A DNA stretch of 38,646 nucleotides, from NCBI GenBank assembly GCA_014380425.1, contig JACMJX010000008.1, positions 1 to 38,646 on the forward strand, written 5' to 3'. This stretch comes from Chitinophagaceae bacterium (GTDB lineage: Bacteria > Bacteroidota > Bacteroidia > Chitinophagales > Chitinophagaceae). Below the pieces are notes generated by a model. It ran no database searches. It was not told the DNA's origin and saw only the letters and a program-made list of their open reading frames with translations. Made by a program: the position numbers and the translations under genes. This document shows positions 1 through 9,417 of this stretch, one piece after another. How positions within the stretch are numbered: position 1 is the stretch's first letter; each line of letters opens with the position of its first letter.

Positions 1-1038
1 AATTTTGACAGTTTTCTCAACCCCATAGTAATACAGGGGCTTTCATTTCAATGGATCACTTATGAAAGCCGCCAGAATGTACAGTGGTCTCCAGTGGTGC
101 AGATTCTGGATAACTACAACCTGGGGGTTGTTCAACCCGTGGTATACGAGCACCCGGGACTAATACGTACTGCAGGCGGTAAGCCTTATTTAAGCCGTAA
201 TTATTCTATAAAGCCAGAGATAAATCCCAATGGAGCGGCTACGATAAGTGTACGCTTTCTGTTTACCACAGCTCAATTCGATGCGTTGAGAGCCGCTGAC
301 GCACGCATAACTAATCCGGGAGACCTGGCTATTGTTAAGCAACCCAATGTAGTGGGAATATTGATTCCGCAGGTTTATACCCCGGCAGCTTCTGATGAAT
401 TCATAACGCCGATGACATGGCAGCAGATAAATGGGGGATATTACATAGAGTTTCAGGTTACCAGCTTCAGTAATTTCTTTATTACAGGGCCACAGGTGGT
501 ACTACCCGTTCGATGGGTAAATGCGGAAGCGCAATGGATCAGTGCTACGGCTGCAAGAGTAAGCTGGCAGGTAGCCGACCAGCAGCAGGTGAAAGACTAC
601 ACCGTGCAGCATAGTACAGATGGTATCCGGTTTAGCGATGTGTGTACCGTTGCCGCCAGCAATAGTACTACGTATAGTTGCGAAGTGAATCCAGGAGTTG
701 AGGAACGTCATTATTACCGCGTGCTTCAAACCGACGTGGATGGAAAAAGCAGTTATAGCAAGACGGTAACGCTGAAAGCGAATCCACAGGAGAATATGTT
801 TACTATTTTACCGAATCCTTCCAGCGGCCCTACAACACTGCGCTATAACGGAGCAGCAGTGCGCATCGGTTCGCTCATATTGTATAACGTAAACGGTGTA
901 GAAGTATGGCGGCAAACAAGGCCACAGGTAACAGGCAATACAGTTACAATACCCCTGGAACGCTTAGGAAGTGGATTGTATATGTTGCATGTAAACAGCA
1001 ACAAGGGCACAGAGATTTATAAGATTATAAAGCAGTAG
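1..1038 (+). CDS. T9SS type A sorting domain-containing protein, C-terminal part (5' end outside window)
   Basis: Frame 1 is open from base 1 through the listed ORF (94..1038). The C-terminus FTILPNPSSGPTTLRYNG...LYNVNGVEVW...LGSGLYMLHVNSNKGTEIYKIIKQ is typical of a Por/T9SS sorting domain. Confidence 0.85.
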   Translation, partial: NFDSFLNPIVIQGLSFQWITYESRQNVQWSPVVQILDNYNLGVVQPVVYEHPGLIRTAGGKPYLSRNYSIKPEINPNGAATISVRFLFTTAQFDALRAADARITNPGDLAIVKQPNVVGILIPQVYTPAASDEFITPMTWQQINGGYYIEFQVTSFSNFFITGPQVVLPVRWVNAEAQWISATAARVSWQVADQQQVKDYTVQHSTDGIRFSDVCTVAASNSTTYSCEVNPGVEERHYYRVLQTDVDGKSSYSKTVTLKANPQENMFTILPNPSSGPTTLRYNGAAVRIGSLILYNVNGVEVWRQTRPQVTGNTVTIPLERLGSGLYMLHVNSNKGTEIYKIIKQ

Positions 1039-1253
1039 GCAATACGGTGCAAAACAACGCACCGTCATTCCAGCAATTGCCACAGAACGACTTTCGATAT
1101 ATAAGGTATTACGTGGCAATTGTTGGAATCTCCGAGCCCCATGGAGCGCGAACTATGTCGTTTAAAAAGTTTGAACACTTGGCAGTGGGAGATCCCAAAG
1201 GGAGACACGGAGGATGGTTTTATGGTGAAGCCCTTTAGATTTGTAGGTTCTTT

Positions 1254-2081
1254 TTAAAAAGCAAAGTCGGAAGCAATGAACGCGGAAGGCTTGATGCCAA
1301 GGAAGTGCTTGAAATCTTTTACAAGATGCATCTGGTCGAAGTACTCGGCTTCGAGGGCAAGGGAAGTCCAGTTAGTACCGGGATCGGCAATGCGCGATTT
1401 GATTAAGTGCTCGAAACGGAGCATGCGTGAATAGATTTTCGGAGAGATACCTACTTCCTTCAAAAAGTTTCGCTCCAGCTGGCGAAGAGATAAGTTGTTT
1501 TCCTCCGCAAGAGAGGTGATATGAACATTGCCTTTTTTAATAAAAATCGCCTGGGCTATGTTTTCAATAGTCAAAGGGATTTGCGTAAGGTTGGTAGCCA
1601 GCTGCAACAGGTAGGGCTCCACAATGCCTATGCAATCTTCTATACCTTCAGCACCGGCCAGCCTTGCTTGCATTTGCTCAAGGGGGAGAGCGGTTATATC
1701 TTTACCGTCCGATGCTATATTGGCAAAATGTTGCATCGGCATACGAAGTAAGCGATAAAGACCCGTAGGATGAAATTTGATGATAAAAGACCTGAAATCG
1801 CCTTTAATCCGGATGAAATATTTGCAATACGTTCGAGGCCCGCGGATGGTGCAGCGCAGGAAGGGCTCTTTCTCGCCCGTAACAAGGTTGATTGTATCGT
1901 ATTCTTCACCAGGAAAAAAGTCGATGGAGCTGGTATGCCGTAAAGGCATTGCCTTCTCCATAAAATGGCCAGAAGGAACGGTCATGCTCCTGTAAACGTA
2001 CTGGCTGATGAAGGGCTTTAACAGTAAATGAGGATCGCGGTTGCACGATTTTATTGATTCAGGTATATTTAAAGAGCTCAT
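1254..2081 (-). CDS. AraC family transcriptional regulator
   Basis: 275 aa with a C-terminal AraC-type HTH (LAEENNLSLRQLERNFLKEVGISPKIYSRMLRFEHLIKSR). Confidence 0.85.
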   Translation of the reverse strand: MSSLNIPESIKSCNRDPHLLLKPFISQYVYRSMTVPSGHFMEKAMPLRHTSSIDFFPGEEYDTINLVTGEKEPFLRCTIRGPRTYCKYFIRIKGDFRSFIIKFHPTGLYRLLRMPMQHFANIASDGKDITALPLEQMQARLAGAEGIEDCIGIVEPYLLQLATNLTQIPLTIENIAQAIFIKKGNVHITSLAEENNLSLRQLERNFLKEVGISPKIYSRMLRFEHLIKSRIADPGTNWTSLALEAEYFDQMHLVKDFKHFLGIKPSAFIASDFAF

Positions 2082-2119
2082 TTGATTGATTAAGGCGCTT
2101 GCTAATTACAAAAACCGGG

Positions 2120-3457
2120 CTATTTTTTCTTGGCTCCCCGGGTTTTAGGCTTGCCGTACTTTTCCTTCATCTTGTCAGCGTACCGCACTTTATGGTTGAC
2201 TTTCTTGTTTTTAGCTGATTTCTCATGAAATGCAGCACCCGCGGCCTCTCTTTTAGGCCTCTTTACCTGGATCTCCTTCATATTAACTTTCGGTTTCTCC
2301 TCTTCCGTAAGTATACTGGAAATTTCAACACCCGCAGGAATATCCTGCCCGGGAACCCCATAGTTCATCAGAGATTCGATAGCTGCCAGGTTTTCTTTTT
2401 CTTTTTCAGTATTGAAAGTAATAGACCGTCCCTTTCTATCTGCCCGGCCGGTTCTGCCGATGCGATGAATGTAATTCTCCGGCACTTCCGGCGTATCGAA
2501 ATTAATGACATGGCTTACTTCTGAAATATCGAGGCCTCGTGCTATAATATCGGTGGCTATTACAAACCGGTAAGTGCCATCTTTAAATCGTTTAACCGTA
2601 TTAAAGCGATGGTTCTGCTCCTTGTTGGAATGAATGACACCCGCCTGGTCTGGGAATCGCTGCGACAACTGTTCGTAAAGCTGGTCGGCCAATTGCTTCG
2701 TGGCTGCGAAGATAAGCACTTTGTTCATGCCTATATCCTGTTCCAGCAGGTATTCCAGCAAGTTCACTTTTGTATTGAAATTAGGAACATGATACACTGT
2801 TTGTTCTATATTTTCCAGTGGCGTGCCCACCGGCGCGGCTTCGATCCGTACGGGATTATTGAAGTATTCTTTCAGCAAAGCCTCTACTTCATCCGTAATT
2901 GTAGCTGAGAACATCAGGTTCTGCCTCTTAGGTGGCAGCAGGTCGAGGATATTCTTCAACTGCGTACGGAAGCCGAGATTGAACATTTCATCCACTTCAT
3001 CCACCACAAGTTTTTTAATGCCGTTCAATTTTAGGGAACCCGTCAGTGCCAGATCGTACAGCCTTCCAGGAGTGGCTACGAGGATATCCATTCCCTGCTC
3101 TACTTCCAGTCGCTGGGTATTCATGTTTACCCCACCATACACGCCTACGGCCTGCAGCGTTAGGTAAGGAGTTAGTTTCCTGGCAGATTCTACCACCTGC
3201 GCCACCAGCTCCCGCGTGGGTACTATTACCAGCAGCTGCGGCGACCGTCCACGGGAAAATGTAAGTTGCCGGAGCAGCGGTAGCAGGTAAGCAAATGTTT
3301 TACCCGTTCCTGTTTGCGCTATGCCACATACGTCTCTGCCAGACATCAATACTGAAAATACCTTAGCCTGGATGGTAGTAGGAGTTGTGTAACCGAGATC
3401 GGAAAGCGCATTAAGTAAAGGTTTGCTGAGATTTAGATCGCCGAACGTCATATACAC
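2120..3457 (-). CDS. DEAD/DEAH box RNA helicase
   Basis: Motifs AQTGTGKT, PTRELVAQ, DEVDEM (DEAD-box variant), SAT, HRIGRTGR; basic C-terminal tail. Confidence 0.93.
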   Translation of the reverse strand: MYMTFGDLNLSKPLLNALSDLGYTTPTTIQAKVFSVLMSGRDVCGIAQTGTGKTFAYLLPLLRQLTFSRGRSPQLLVIVPTRELVAQVVESARKLTPYLTLQAVGVYGGVNMNTQRLEVEQGMDILVATPGRLYDLALTGSLKLNGIKKLVVDEVDEMFNLGFRTQLKNILDLLPPKRQNLMFSATITDEVEALLKEYFNNPVRIEAAPVGTPLENIEQTVYHVPNFNTKVNLLEYLLEQDIGMNKVLIFAATKQLADQLYEQLSQRFPDQAGVIHSNKEQNHRFNTVKRFKDGTYRFVIATDIIARGLDISEVSHVINFDTPEVPENYIHRIGRTGRADRKGRSITFNTEKEKENLAAIESLMNYGVPGQDIPAGVEISSILTEEEKPKVNMKEIQVKRPKREAAGAAFHEKSAKNKKVNHKVRYADKMKEKYGKPKTRGAKKK

Positions 3458-3471
3458 TGTATAAATAGGGG

Positions 3472-3479
3472 CAAAGGTA
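3472..3479 (-). promoter_or_regulatory. Candidate Bacteroidota -7 element (minus strand TACCTTTG) for the helicase gene
   Basis: Exact TAnnTTTG match on the minus strand upstream of the helicase start; no clear -33 element. Confidence 0.35.
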
Positions 3480-3508
3480 ATCTTAAAAAAAAAGAAGGGT
3501 AGTTGTTG

Positions 3509-3530
3509 TTTCGTACGAAATATTTCCTAC
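3509..3530. promoter_or_regulatory. Overlapping dyads, candidate BlaI-family operator
   Basis: TTTCGTACGAAA (3509-3520) is a perfect palindrome. It overlaps GTACGAAAT|ATTTCCTAC (3513-3530), an 18-bp dyad with one mismatched pair. Both lie 10-31 nt upstream of the BlaI-family start. Confidence 0.5.
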
Positions 3531-3539
3531 CTTCAATTT

Positions 3540-3938
3540 ATGAAAGAGAAAACGGAAGAAAAGCACTCATTTTCGGAGCCGACAAAGTCGGAGCTGGAGA
3601 TACTGCAAGTGATCTGGAAGCACGGAGCAGCTACGGTTCGGTTCGTAAACGAGCAGCTCAATGAGCAGAAAAGGGAAGTGCAGTACACATCCACGCTGAA
3701 GCTGATGCAGATCATGGTAGAAAAGGGATTGCTTAAGCGAGATGAAACACAAATGAAGCATGTTTACAGCTCCGCCGTGGAGGAGGCGAAGACCAAGAGT
3801 CTTTTGCTGGACAAATTCGTGGAGAACATGTATAACGGTTCTGCATCTTCCCTTATGATGCAATTGCTGGGGAACAAGAAGACGACAAAAGAAGAACTGG
3901 ATGCCATCAAAAAACTGATCGATCAATTGAATAAATAA
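3540..3938 (+). CDS. BlaI/MecI/CopY family transcriptional regulator
   Basis: 132 aa; winged-helix signature LTKSELEILQVIW..-like (EPTKSELEILQVIWKHGAATVRFVNEQL...YTSTLKLMQIMVEKGLL); adjacent M56 gene. Confidence 0.9.
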   Translation: MKEKTEEKHSFSEPTKSELEILQVIWKHGAATVRFVNEQLNEQKREVQYTSTLKLMQIMVEKGLLKRDETQMKHVYSSAVEEAKTKSLLLDKFVENMYNGSASSLMMQLLGNKKTTKEELDAIKKLIDQLNK

Positions 3939-3959
3939 TTCACACTTAAAACTGTTTTT

Positions 3960-5831
3960 ATGCCGAGCGCCGTCAACAACTGGGTGATTAACCCGCAGGT
4001 ATCAACATCTTTATACCATACACTGCTGCATTCCTTGTGGCAGGGCCTTGCTGCCGCTGTAGTTGTTTCATTAATTTTAATGTGTACCAAAAAGGCCCGT
4101 TCTTCAGTGCGGTATAATCTGATACTTACCGTCTTTTTCTTGTATCTGGCAGGGTCTGTCATTACCTTTTTAAGAGTATGGAGTAACGCATCATTTGTGG
4201 CACCGGTGGGTTTCGATATTGCTGCATTGGCTGTAGGAGAAGCGGATTTGAATAGTACTATGCAAGACACTTTATACAAGCCATGGGTAACCGTAAAGCA
4301 AGTATTCAACTGGTTGTTGACGCATTCTTCTCTTTTACTGAGTATATGGTTTGTTGTTTTTACGATCAAGCTGGCAAGAACTTCCTGGAACCTATACCTT
4401 ACTAACAGGATGCGAAGCCATCGTATTACGTCCAATATGCTATGGCAGGTAAAGGCGTTAAAGCTTGCTGAAGCCATGGGTATAAAAAAGACGGTATTGC
4501 TGCTGGAATCGGCAGTGGCGAAAACCCCGCTAACCATTGGGTTTTTAAAACCGGTGATATTGGTACCTGCGGGGCTTTTAACCAGTTTGCACCCTCAGGA
4601 AGTTGAAGCCGTTCTTCTCCATGAACTGGCGCATATAAAGAGGAACGATTATCTCGTGAACCTGCTACAATGTGGCGCGGAGATCGTCTTTTTCTTCAAT
4701 CCCGCTCTTTTATGGATCTCCTCGCTGCTAAGAAGAGAACGCGAATTCTGCTGTGATGATCTGGCTGTTTCGGGCACTACAGATAAAAGAAATTACATTA
4801 AAGCACTCGTTGCCTCAGGCGAGTACATACCAGCTTCAAAAACGGCTATGGCGTTTGCGGCGGTGAAAGGGCACCTGATCACGAGGGTTAAAAGAATCAT
4901 TGGCAATGAACAAGGCAAATCAGGCGTGCCAGAAAGATCGGTACTTGTACTGGGCGTACTCCTGATCGCTATAACGGTGCTGGCCATGCGCCCACAGCCT
5001 GCCATAATACTCAAGCCAGGCCTTGAAGGTAGTAGGGGCGATGCTAAAAGCAATAAGCCAGGTAAGGCAATCAGTTTGCAGATGACTACGTTTTATAACA
5101 ACAATAACTCCATGCTGCCAGACATCTGCTTAGTTGCTACCGATACCATTCCAACAGCACCTTCAGCTCCGCCACCACCCCCTGTGCCCATTATTTCAGA
5201 ACTACCACCAACACCACCAGCACCGCCTGTACCACCCACACGCGGGGCCGATACCCTACCTGGAAATGCAATCAGCGAAGAAATAGCCAGGGAGATCAAC
5301 CGGGCAATGAGAGAGCAGTTGAATATAGACTCCATCGTTCAAAAAGTGATGATTGAAGTAAGAGAGCAGAAAGTGATGAACGATTCGGTGATGATCCGGA
5401 TGAAAGAAGCACGCAAGTATGCCAATGATGCACGCGGGCAGGCAAAGCGCGAAGAGCAGTGGTTAAAAAACATGAATAGAAGTAGAATAGATTCCATTGT
5501 AAACGAGTCAAGGAAGGCGGCGAGCAATGCTGCACGGGCTGCGCATGAAGCCCGGAAGACGATGAAAGAAAAGATGATGTTGAGGGAACAGCAAGAGGAG
5601 TTAAGAAACCAGATGAACCGGCTGAGAGAACAGTTGAACAACTTAAAGCTCGACTCCCTTTTCAACAAAGAAATAGCACAATCATTCAATTTCAACTTTG
5701 ACTTTAAAATGGTTCCTCACCATTTCAACTTTGATATGGAGATCCCCGAGCTGCATTATTATTTCAGCCCGAAGGGCAAGCAAAAAGGTAAGGCCAAGAC
5801 TCTGAAAAAGGACAAGCCCCAAGGTAAATAG
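3960..5831 (+). CDS. M56 family (BlaR1-like) membrane metallopeptidase
   Basis: N-terminal TM segments, HELAHIKRND zinc motif, and RREREFCCDDLAV; long proline-rich and coiled-coil C-terminal region. Confidence 0.88.
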   Translation: MPSAVNNWVINPQVSTSLYHTLLHSLWQGLAAAVVVSLILMCTKKARSSVRYNLILTVFFLYLAGSVITFLRVWSNASFVAPVGFDIAALAVGEADLNSTMQDTLYKPWVTVKQVFNWLLTHSSLLLSIWFVVFTIKLARTSWNLYLTNRMRSHRITSNMLWQVKALKLAEAMGIKKTVLLLESAVAKTPLTIGFLKPVILVPAGLLTSLHPQEVEAVLLHELAHIKRNDYLVNLLQCGAEIVFFFNPALLWISSLLRREREFCCDDLAVSGTTDKRNYIKALVASGEYIPASKTAMAFAAVKGHLITRVKRIIGNEQGKSGVPERSVLVLGVLLIAITVLAMRPQPAIILKPGLEGSRGDAKSNKPGKAISLQMTTFYNNNNSMLPDICLVATDTIPTAPSAPPPPPVPIISELPPTPPAPPVPPTRGADTLPGNAISEEIAREINRAMREQLNIDSIVQKVMIEVREQKVMNDSVMIRMKEARKYANDARGQAKREEQWLKNMNRSRIDSIVNESRKAASNAARAAHEARKTMKEKMMLREQQEELRNQMNRLREQLNNLKLDSLFNKEIAQSFNFNFDFKMVPHHFNFDMEIPELHYYFSPKGKQKGKAKTLKKDKPQGK

Positions 5832-5868
5832 AGGGCATAAGGTGTATAGTTTTCATTAATTTTGATTA

Positions 5869-6762
5869 ATGAATCTAATCAACCCCGGAAGCATCATCCG
5901 GATCAGGAATACGGAGAGGAGTACTTTCAACGAACTCGCGGTTTTATTTCTTAAATTAATTGTTTACGGTGTGCTTCTGTTCATTCATCAGAAGTACCCT
6001 GAAGTTTACGCAAAAGCCCCGCTGCTTGGTCAGTCCTTGATGGTATTCATCGGCGCAAGCCTGATCGTTTCGGTAATAAGGTTGATTCTGGTTACCTGGT
6101 ATATCAGGAAGAACCGGCTTAACAGCAACATAAAAGACAATTTCATCCTTGGGATCAACAGTATCGTTTCTGTTTTAAATACTGTTTTACTGGTACTGGC
6201 CTTCATGGTTTTTATAGGGATAGATCCGAAAGAATTTCTGACGAGCATTACGATTGTTGCAGCAGCCATAGCCCTTACGTTTAAAGATTATATCACTAAC
6301 ATGATCAATGGGTTGATCATCATGTTCTCTGATCGGCTGTCTCTCGGTGATTATATAAAAGTACTTGATCAGGAGGGCCGGATTCTGGATATCACCTTGG
6401 TTAATATCGTTCTTCAGAACCAGGATAACGATATGGTACTGATTCCCAATTCGCTGGTATTTTCAGTGATGATCGTGAACCAATCGAAGCAAAATGTAAG
6501 GAAGTTGACCGTAGATTTCGAGCTGGATCTTCTACATGGCCATACGCCTTCTTCGTTGGAGGATTACTTCTTACAAGTGCTGGCTCCCTATACGGAACAA
6601 CTGGTAAACGACGGTTTTTCGGTAAAGACTGTTGAAATCAGGAAAGACCTGGCGCGGTTTAAAATACAGGTGCTGCTGAAGATCCGTGACCGACAAAAAG
6701 AGCGGGAAATTAAAAGGATGCTGAATACGGCCGTACTGCAGCTTACAGCGCAGAAGCGTTAG
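5869..6762 (+). CDS. Mechanosensitive ion channel (MscS) family protein
   Basis: 297 aa; TM region followed by an MscS-like core (AAAIALTFKDYITNMINGLIIMFSDRLSLGDYIKVLDQEGRILDITLVNIVLQNQDNDMVLIPNSL). Confidence 0.87.
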   Translation: MNLINPGSIIRIRNTERSTFNELAVLFLKLIVYGVLLFIHQKYPEVYAKAPLLGQSLMVFIGASLIVSVIRLILVTWYIRKNRLNSNIKDNFILGINSIVSVLNTVLLVLAFMVFIGIDPKEFLTSITIVAAAIALTFKDYITNMINGLIIMFSDRLSLGDYIKVLDQEGRILDITLVNIVLQNQDNDMVLIPNSLVFSVMIVNQSKQNVRKLTVDFELDLLHGHTPSSLEDYFLQVLAPYTEQLVNDGFSVKTVEIRKDLARFKIQVLLKIRDRQKEREIKRMLNTAVLQLTAQKR

Positions 6763-9243
6763 CTATTGATTTTGCAGGCTGTCGCTCCGCGCTGCCCTGT
6801 CTTTCTCTTTATTGTATTTATTAAAAAGATCCAGTTTGAATTTGACCGTACCATCCTCTCCCGGTCTTCCCCGTATAAAGATACTGCCCCCTGTTTTAGC
6901 TTCTGTGCCTATGTTCTCCGGGTTATAATCTTCGTTTCTTTTTTTGAGGTTGCTTAGCGGCACCTGGATACTCATATCTGTTTTTCCAGTCTGGCTATAA
7001 ACGCCTTCTACAAAAAGTGACAGTACGGTAGATTGAATTTCCATCCGGTTTATCTTTATTTGCCGGTTACTTATTTCCAGGCGGTTCTTCAGTTCCGCAA
7101 ATCGGATACTGTCGAAGTCGCGTTTCTTAAAGATAAAGCGCTGTAATTTCTTAAGCGGTTCATAATTATTAAGAGCGCCGTCTTTTAATGAGAAATTCAC
7201 TTCACTTACTATGCTCGATGGCAGAAGAGTGCCGCTGTCATTAAGAGTCATGGATGCTTCTACATCTGCATCCAGTAAACCCTCCAGGCTTTCGCTGGTG
7301 ATACCATCCTGCCCGAAGTTTTCGAAAGCACTGAATATTTTGCTTACATCCACCCGCTTTACATCGGCATTGATTCTGGCCTCGTGTAGATTCTTTCCTT
7401 TGTTAGCAACAGAACCCTTTAGCGCAACACTACCTCCTGCATGGTTCATGCTAACCTGGTTAATCACGTATTTATCTCGCAACAGGGTAATATCCGCCAC
7501 TGCTTTCGAGGCTTCGAACTTACGGTAAAGAAGCTTGTCTGCATTCAATGTTACCTGCAGCTTGCATTGCTCCAGCAGGTTATCGATTCTTGTGGCCATA
7601 TTAGCCACACTTTTCTTGTTGCCTTTATTCTGCGTGGTTCCTATCCTGGATTGAAGCAGGTAAGTGAAGGCACCCAGGTTGAGCGAGGGGCAGCCGATCT
7701 TCCAATCGATACTTGCTTTTCCTGGTTCCGTATTAATAAGATTCAAAAGGTTTTTTGCCTGCCCTTGCATGGTTACCTCATTGCCCAACACAACGCATTG
7801 CAGATTTTCCACGAAGAGATCGGAATTTCTGAAAGTAAGTTTACCATTCAGTTTCTCGAGCTCCACGTTTCTAGGTGCATAAAGGATCATAGCATCCTTG
7901 AACGACATCACTCCATTGAGGTGCGAGTTCGTATTGTTATTTCTCGTTATAGGCCCCTTATACACAACCTGTATAGCGCCTGTGCCCTTTTTGAACCGGA
8001 TGGCCTCGCTGCCTACGATATCGTTCAGGATGGTAAGCGGAAACCGGCTTCCTATATCGCAGCTAACAATGGGCTGAAACAGGTTGAGGATCTCTATCTT
8101 GTTGGAGCTTAGCTTGAGATCGTGCCAGTCCGCAGTAAATTCCGTAACCTCGATCTTCGAATTGGGGTCCAGCCTGGGCGATCCTGCAACTACTTCATTA
8201 GTGAAGTAGCCCTTGAAAGAGGCATTTTCAAAATCGAGGAAGGGAGTTTTTACATTAGCATTTTTAGTGGCCCATTTGATATACACCTTAGGCTCCCCAC
8301 CTTTTAACGGTCCGCTTACCATTGCATCTGCGTCTATCGGGCTGTCCAGATCCACTATGGAAAGACTGCGTTGCACATGGGCGGGCAGGAGCTTTCTGGT
8401 AAACTGGTAATAGATCTGCCTGGTATGGAACTTCATGTCGAACTGAGGATTTTCTCCTTTAAGCTCGAAGTTTCCGGTAACATTAAAATCATGACCAGAG
8501 ATGACCAGTTTAACATCCTCGAAATGGAGCACACCTGTGTTTTTATTGTACTGGATTTCAAAGGCACTGGTGAATGCATTGTCTTTCAGAAAACTTCCCC
8601 TTTTCAGGTTGAATGAAAGGCTTTTAACAAGAATATCTGCTTTGGCGTTTAGTGATAAGGTGACACTGTCTCTGTCTTCGACGCCGATATCGAGTCGGTT
8701 AACGAAGAGGTCATGCAGTTTTTTATTCTTGTTATCCTCGATAGTTACCCGGATGTTTTTCAACAGGCCCGACTTCAATTCATTTTTTGTGCGGGTGACT
8801 GCGGTGTCTGTAGTACTTTCTTTTTTGGGTCGGAGCAGGTAAGTATTTGTGTACCCGGATATATCGGTATATAAATAAATCTGGCCGCCCTGCAGCCTCA
8901 AACCTTTAAGAGGAGGCTCTTTCTTTATCAGTTTTCTTAGGCTGATATTGATAAATACCTCATCACCTTTAAACAAGGCATGGTGGTGCTTTTGATACAG
9001 GCTGTCGGTAATCACGACGTTTTTTAGTAACACAGAAACTTCAGGGAAACTTCGGAAAAAGCTGAGTTCAACATCCTCCACTTCTATCTTGCCATTCAGC
9101 TTTTTACCGATCTCGGTGGTTACCTGACCAATGATCTTTTTCTTGTTAACAGAAACATATATGAAAATGGCCAATGCCAGCAAAAGGAGCATCCCGATAA
9201 TGACAAGGATAATCTTTGATATGATTTTAAGTGCTTTAGGCAA
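6763..9243 (-). CDS. AsmA-like protein (AsmA/DUF3971 type)
   Basis: 826 aa; single N-terminal TM, IEVEDVELSFFRSFPEVSVLLKNVVITD, and the long beta-rich body typical of AsmA. Confidence 0.85.
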   Translation of the reverse strand: MPKALKIISKIILVIIGMLLLLALAIFIYVSVNKKKIIGQVTTEIGKKLNGKIEVEDVELSFFRSFPEVSVLLKNVVITDSLYQKHHHALFKGDEVFINISLRKLIKKEPPLKGLRLQGGQIYLYTDISGYTNTYLLRPKKESTTDTAVTRTKNELKSGLLKNIRVTIEDNKNKKLHDLFVNRLDIGVEDRDSVTLSLNAKADILVKSLSFNLKRGSFLKDNAFTSAFEIQYNKNTGVLHFEDVKLVISGHDFNVTGNFELKGENPQFDMKFHTRQIYYQFTRKLLPAHVQRSLSIVDLDSPIDADAMVSGPLKGGEPKVYIKWATKNANVKTPFLDFENASFKGYFTNEVVAGSPRLDPNSKIEVTEFTADWHDLKLSSNKIEILNLFQPIVSCDIGSRFPLTILNDIVGSEAIRFKKGTGAIQVVYKGPITRNNNTNSHLNGVMSFKDAMILYAPRNVELEKLNGKLTFRNSDLFVENLQCVVLGNEVTMQGQAKNLLNLINTEPGKASIDWKIGCPSLNLGAFTYLLQSRIGTTQNKGNKKSVANMATRIDNLLEQCKLQVTLNADKLLYRKFEASKAVADITLLRDKYVINQVSMNHAGGSVALKGSVANKGKNLHEARINADVKRVDVSKIFSAFENFGQDGITSESLEGLLDADVEASMTLNDSGTLLPSSIVSEVNFSLKDGALNNYEPLKKLQRFIFKKRDFDSIRFAELKNRLEISNRQIKINRMEIQSTVLSLFVEGVYSQTGKTDMSIQVPLSNLKKRNEDYNPENIGTEAKTGGSIFIRGRPGEDGTVKFKLDLFNKYNKEKDRAARSDSLQNQ

Positions 9244-9270
9244 AAAGAAGGATTTACAGGTAAAACTTAC

Positions 9271-9369
9271 TGTTCAGTATCATAGATGCAATAATGAGGC
9301 CTGGGTTTTCAGGTACTCGAACCTTCGTTCACCATGCACGCTGAGTAATAGTCTCAACTCTACTGAACA
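9271..9369. repeat. Cloverleaf-like inverted-repeat element in a divergent intergenic region
   Basis: Perfect 9-bp closing arms TGTTCAGTA (9271-9279) / TACTGAACA (9361-9369). Internal hairpins are CCTG-ggtttt-CAGG (9300-9313), GAAC-CTTC-GTTC (9319-9330) and TGAG-taatagt-CTCA (9342-9356). Confidence 0.45.
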
Positions 9370-9417
9370 TATATATTTTCCAGACGTTAATTTAGCAAAC
9401 AGCCCATCCCATTACAA

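Noticed and set aside
1044-1065. Hairpin ACGGTGC-aaaacaac-GCACCGT after the T9SS gene
   Set aside because: Position suits a terminator but no T-run follows; too weak to call.
1047-1238. 63-aa ORF between the T9SS protein and the AraC gene
   Set aside because: Short, no recognisable family, and its 5' part includes the ACGGTGC-aaaacaac-GCACCGT hairpin (1044-1065).
5857-5864. TAATTTTG, a perfect -7 motif before mscS
   Set aside because: Lies only 5 nt before the ATG, so transcription would start inside the gene; likely chance.
7441-8112. 223-aa plus ORF antisense to AsmA
   Set aside because: Shadow ORF inside a long coherent coding region.
9290-9369. Possible tRNA on the minus strand (GGTTCGAGTACC ... 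AACCCA)
   Set aside because: T-stem does not pair, the anticodon-like loop lacks U33, and acceptor halves do not match; reported only as a structured element.
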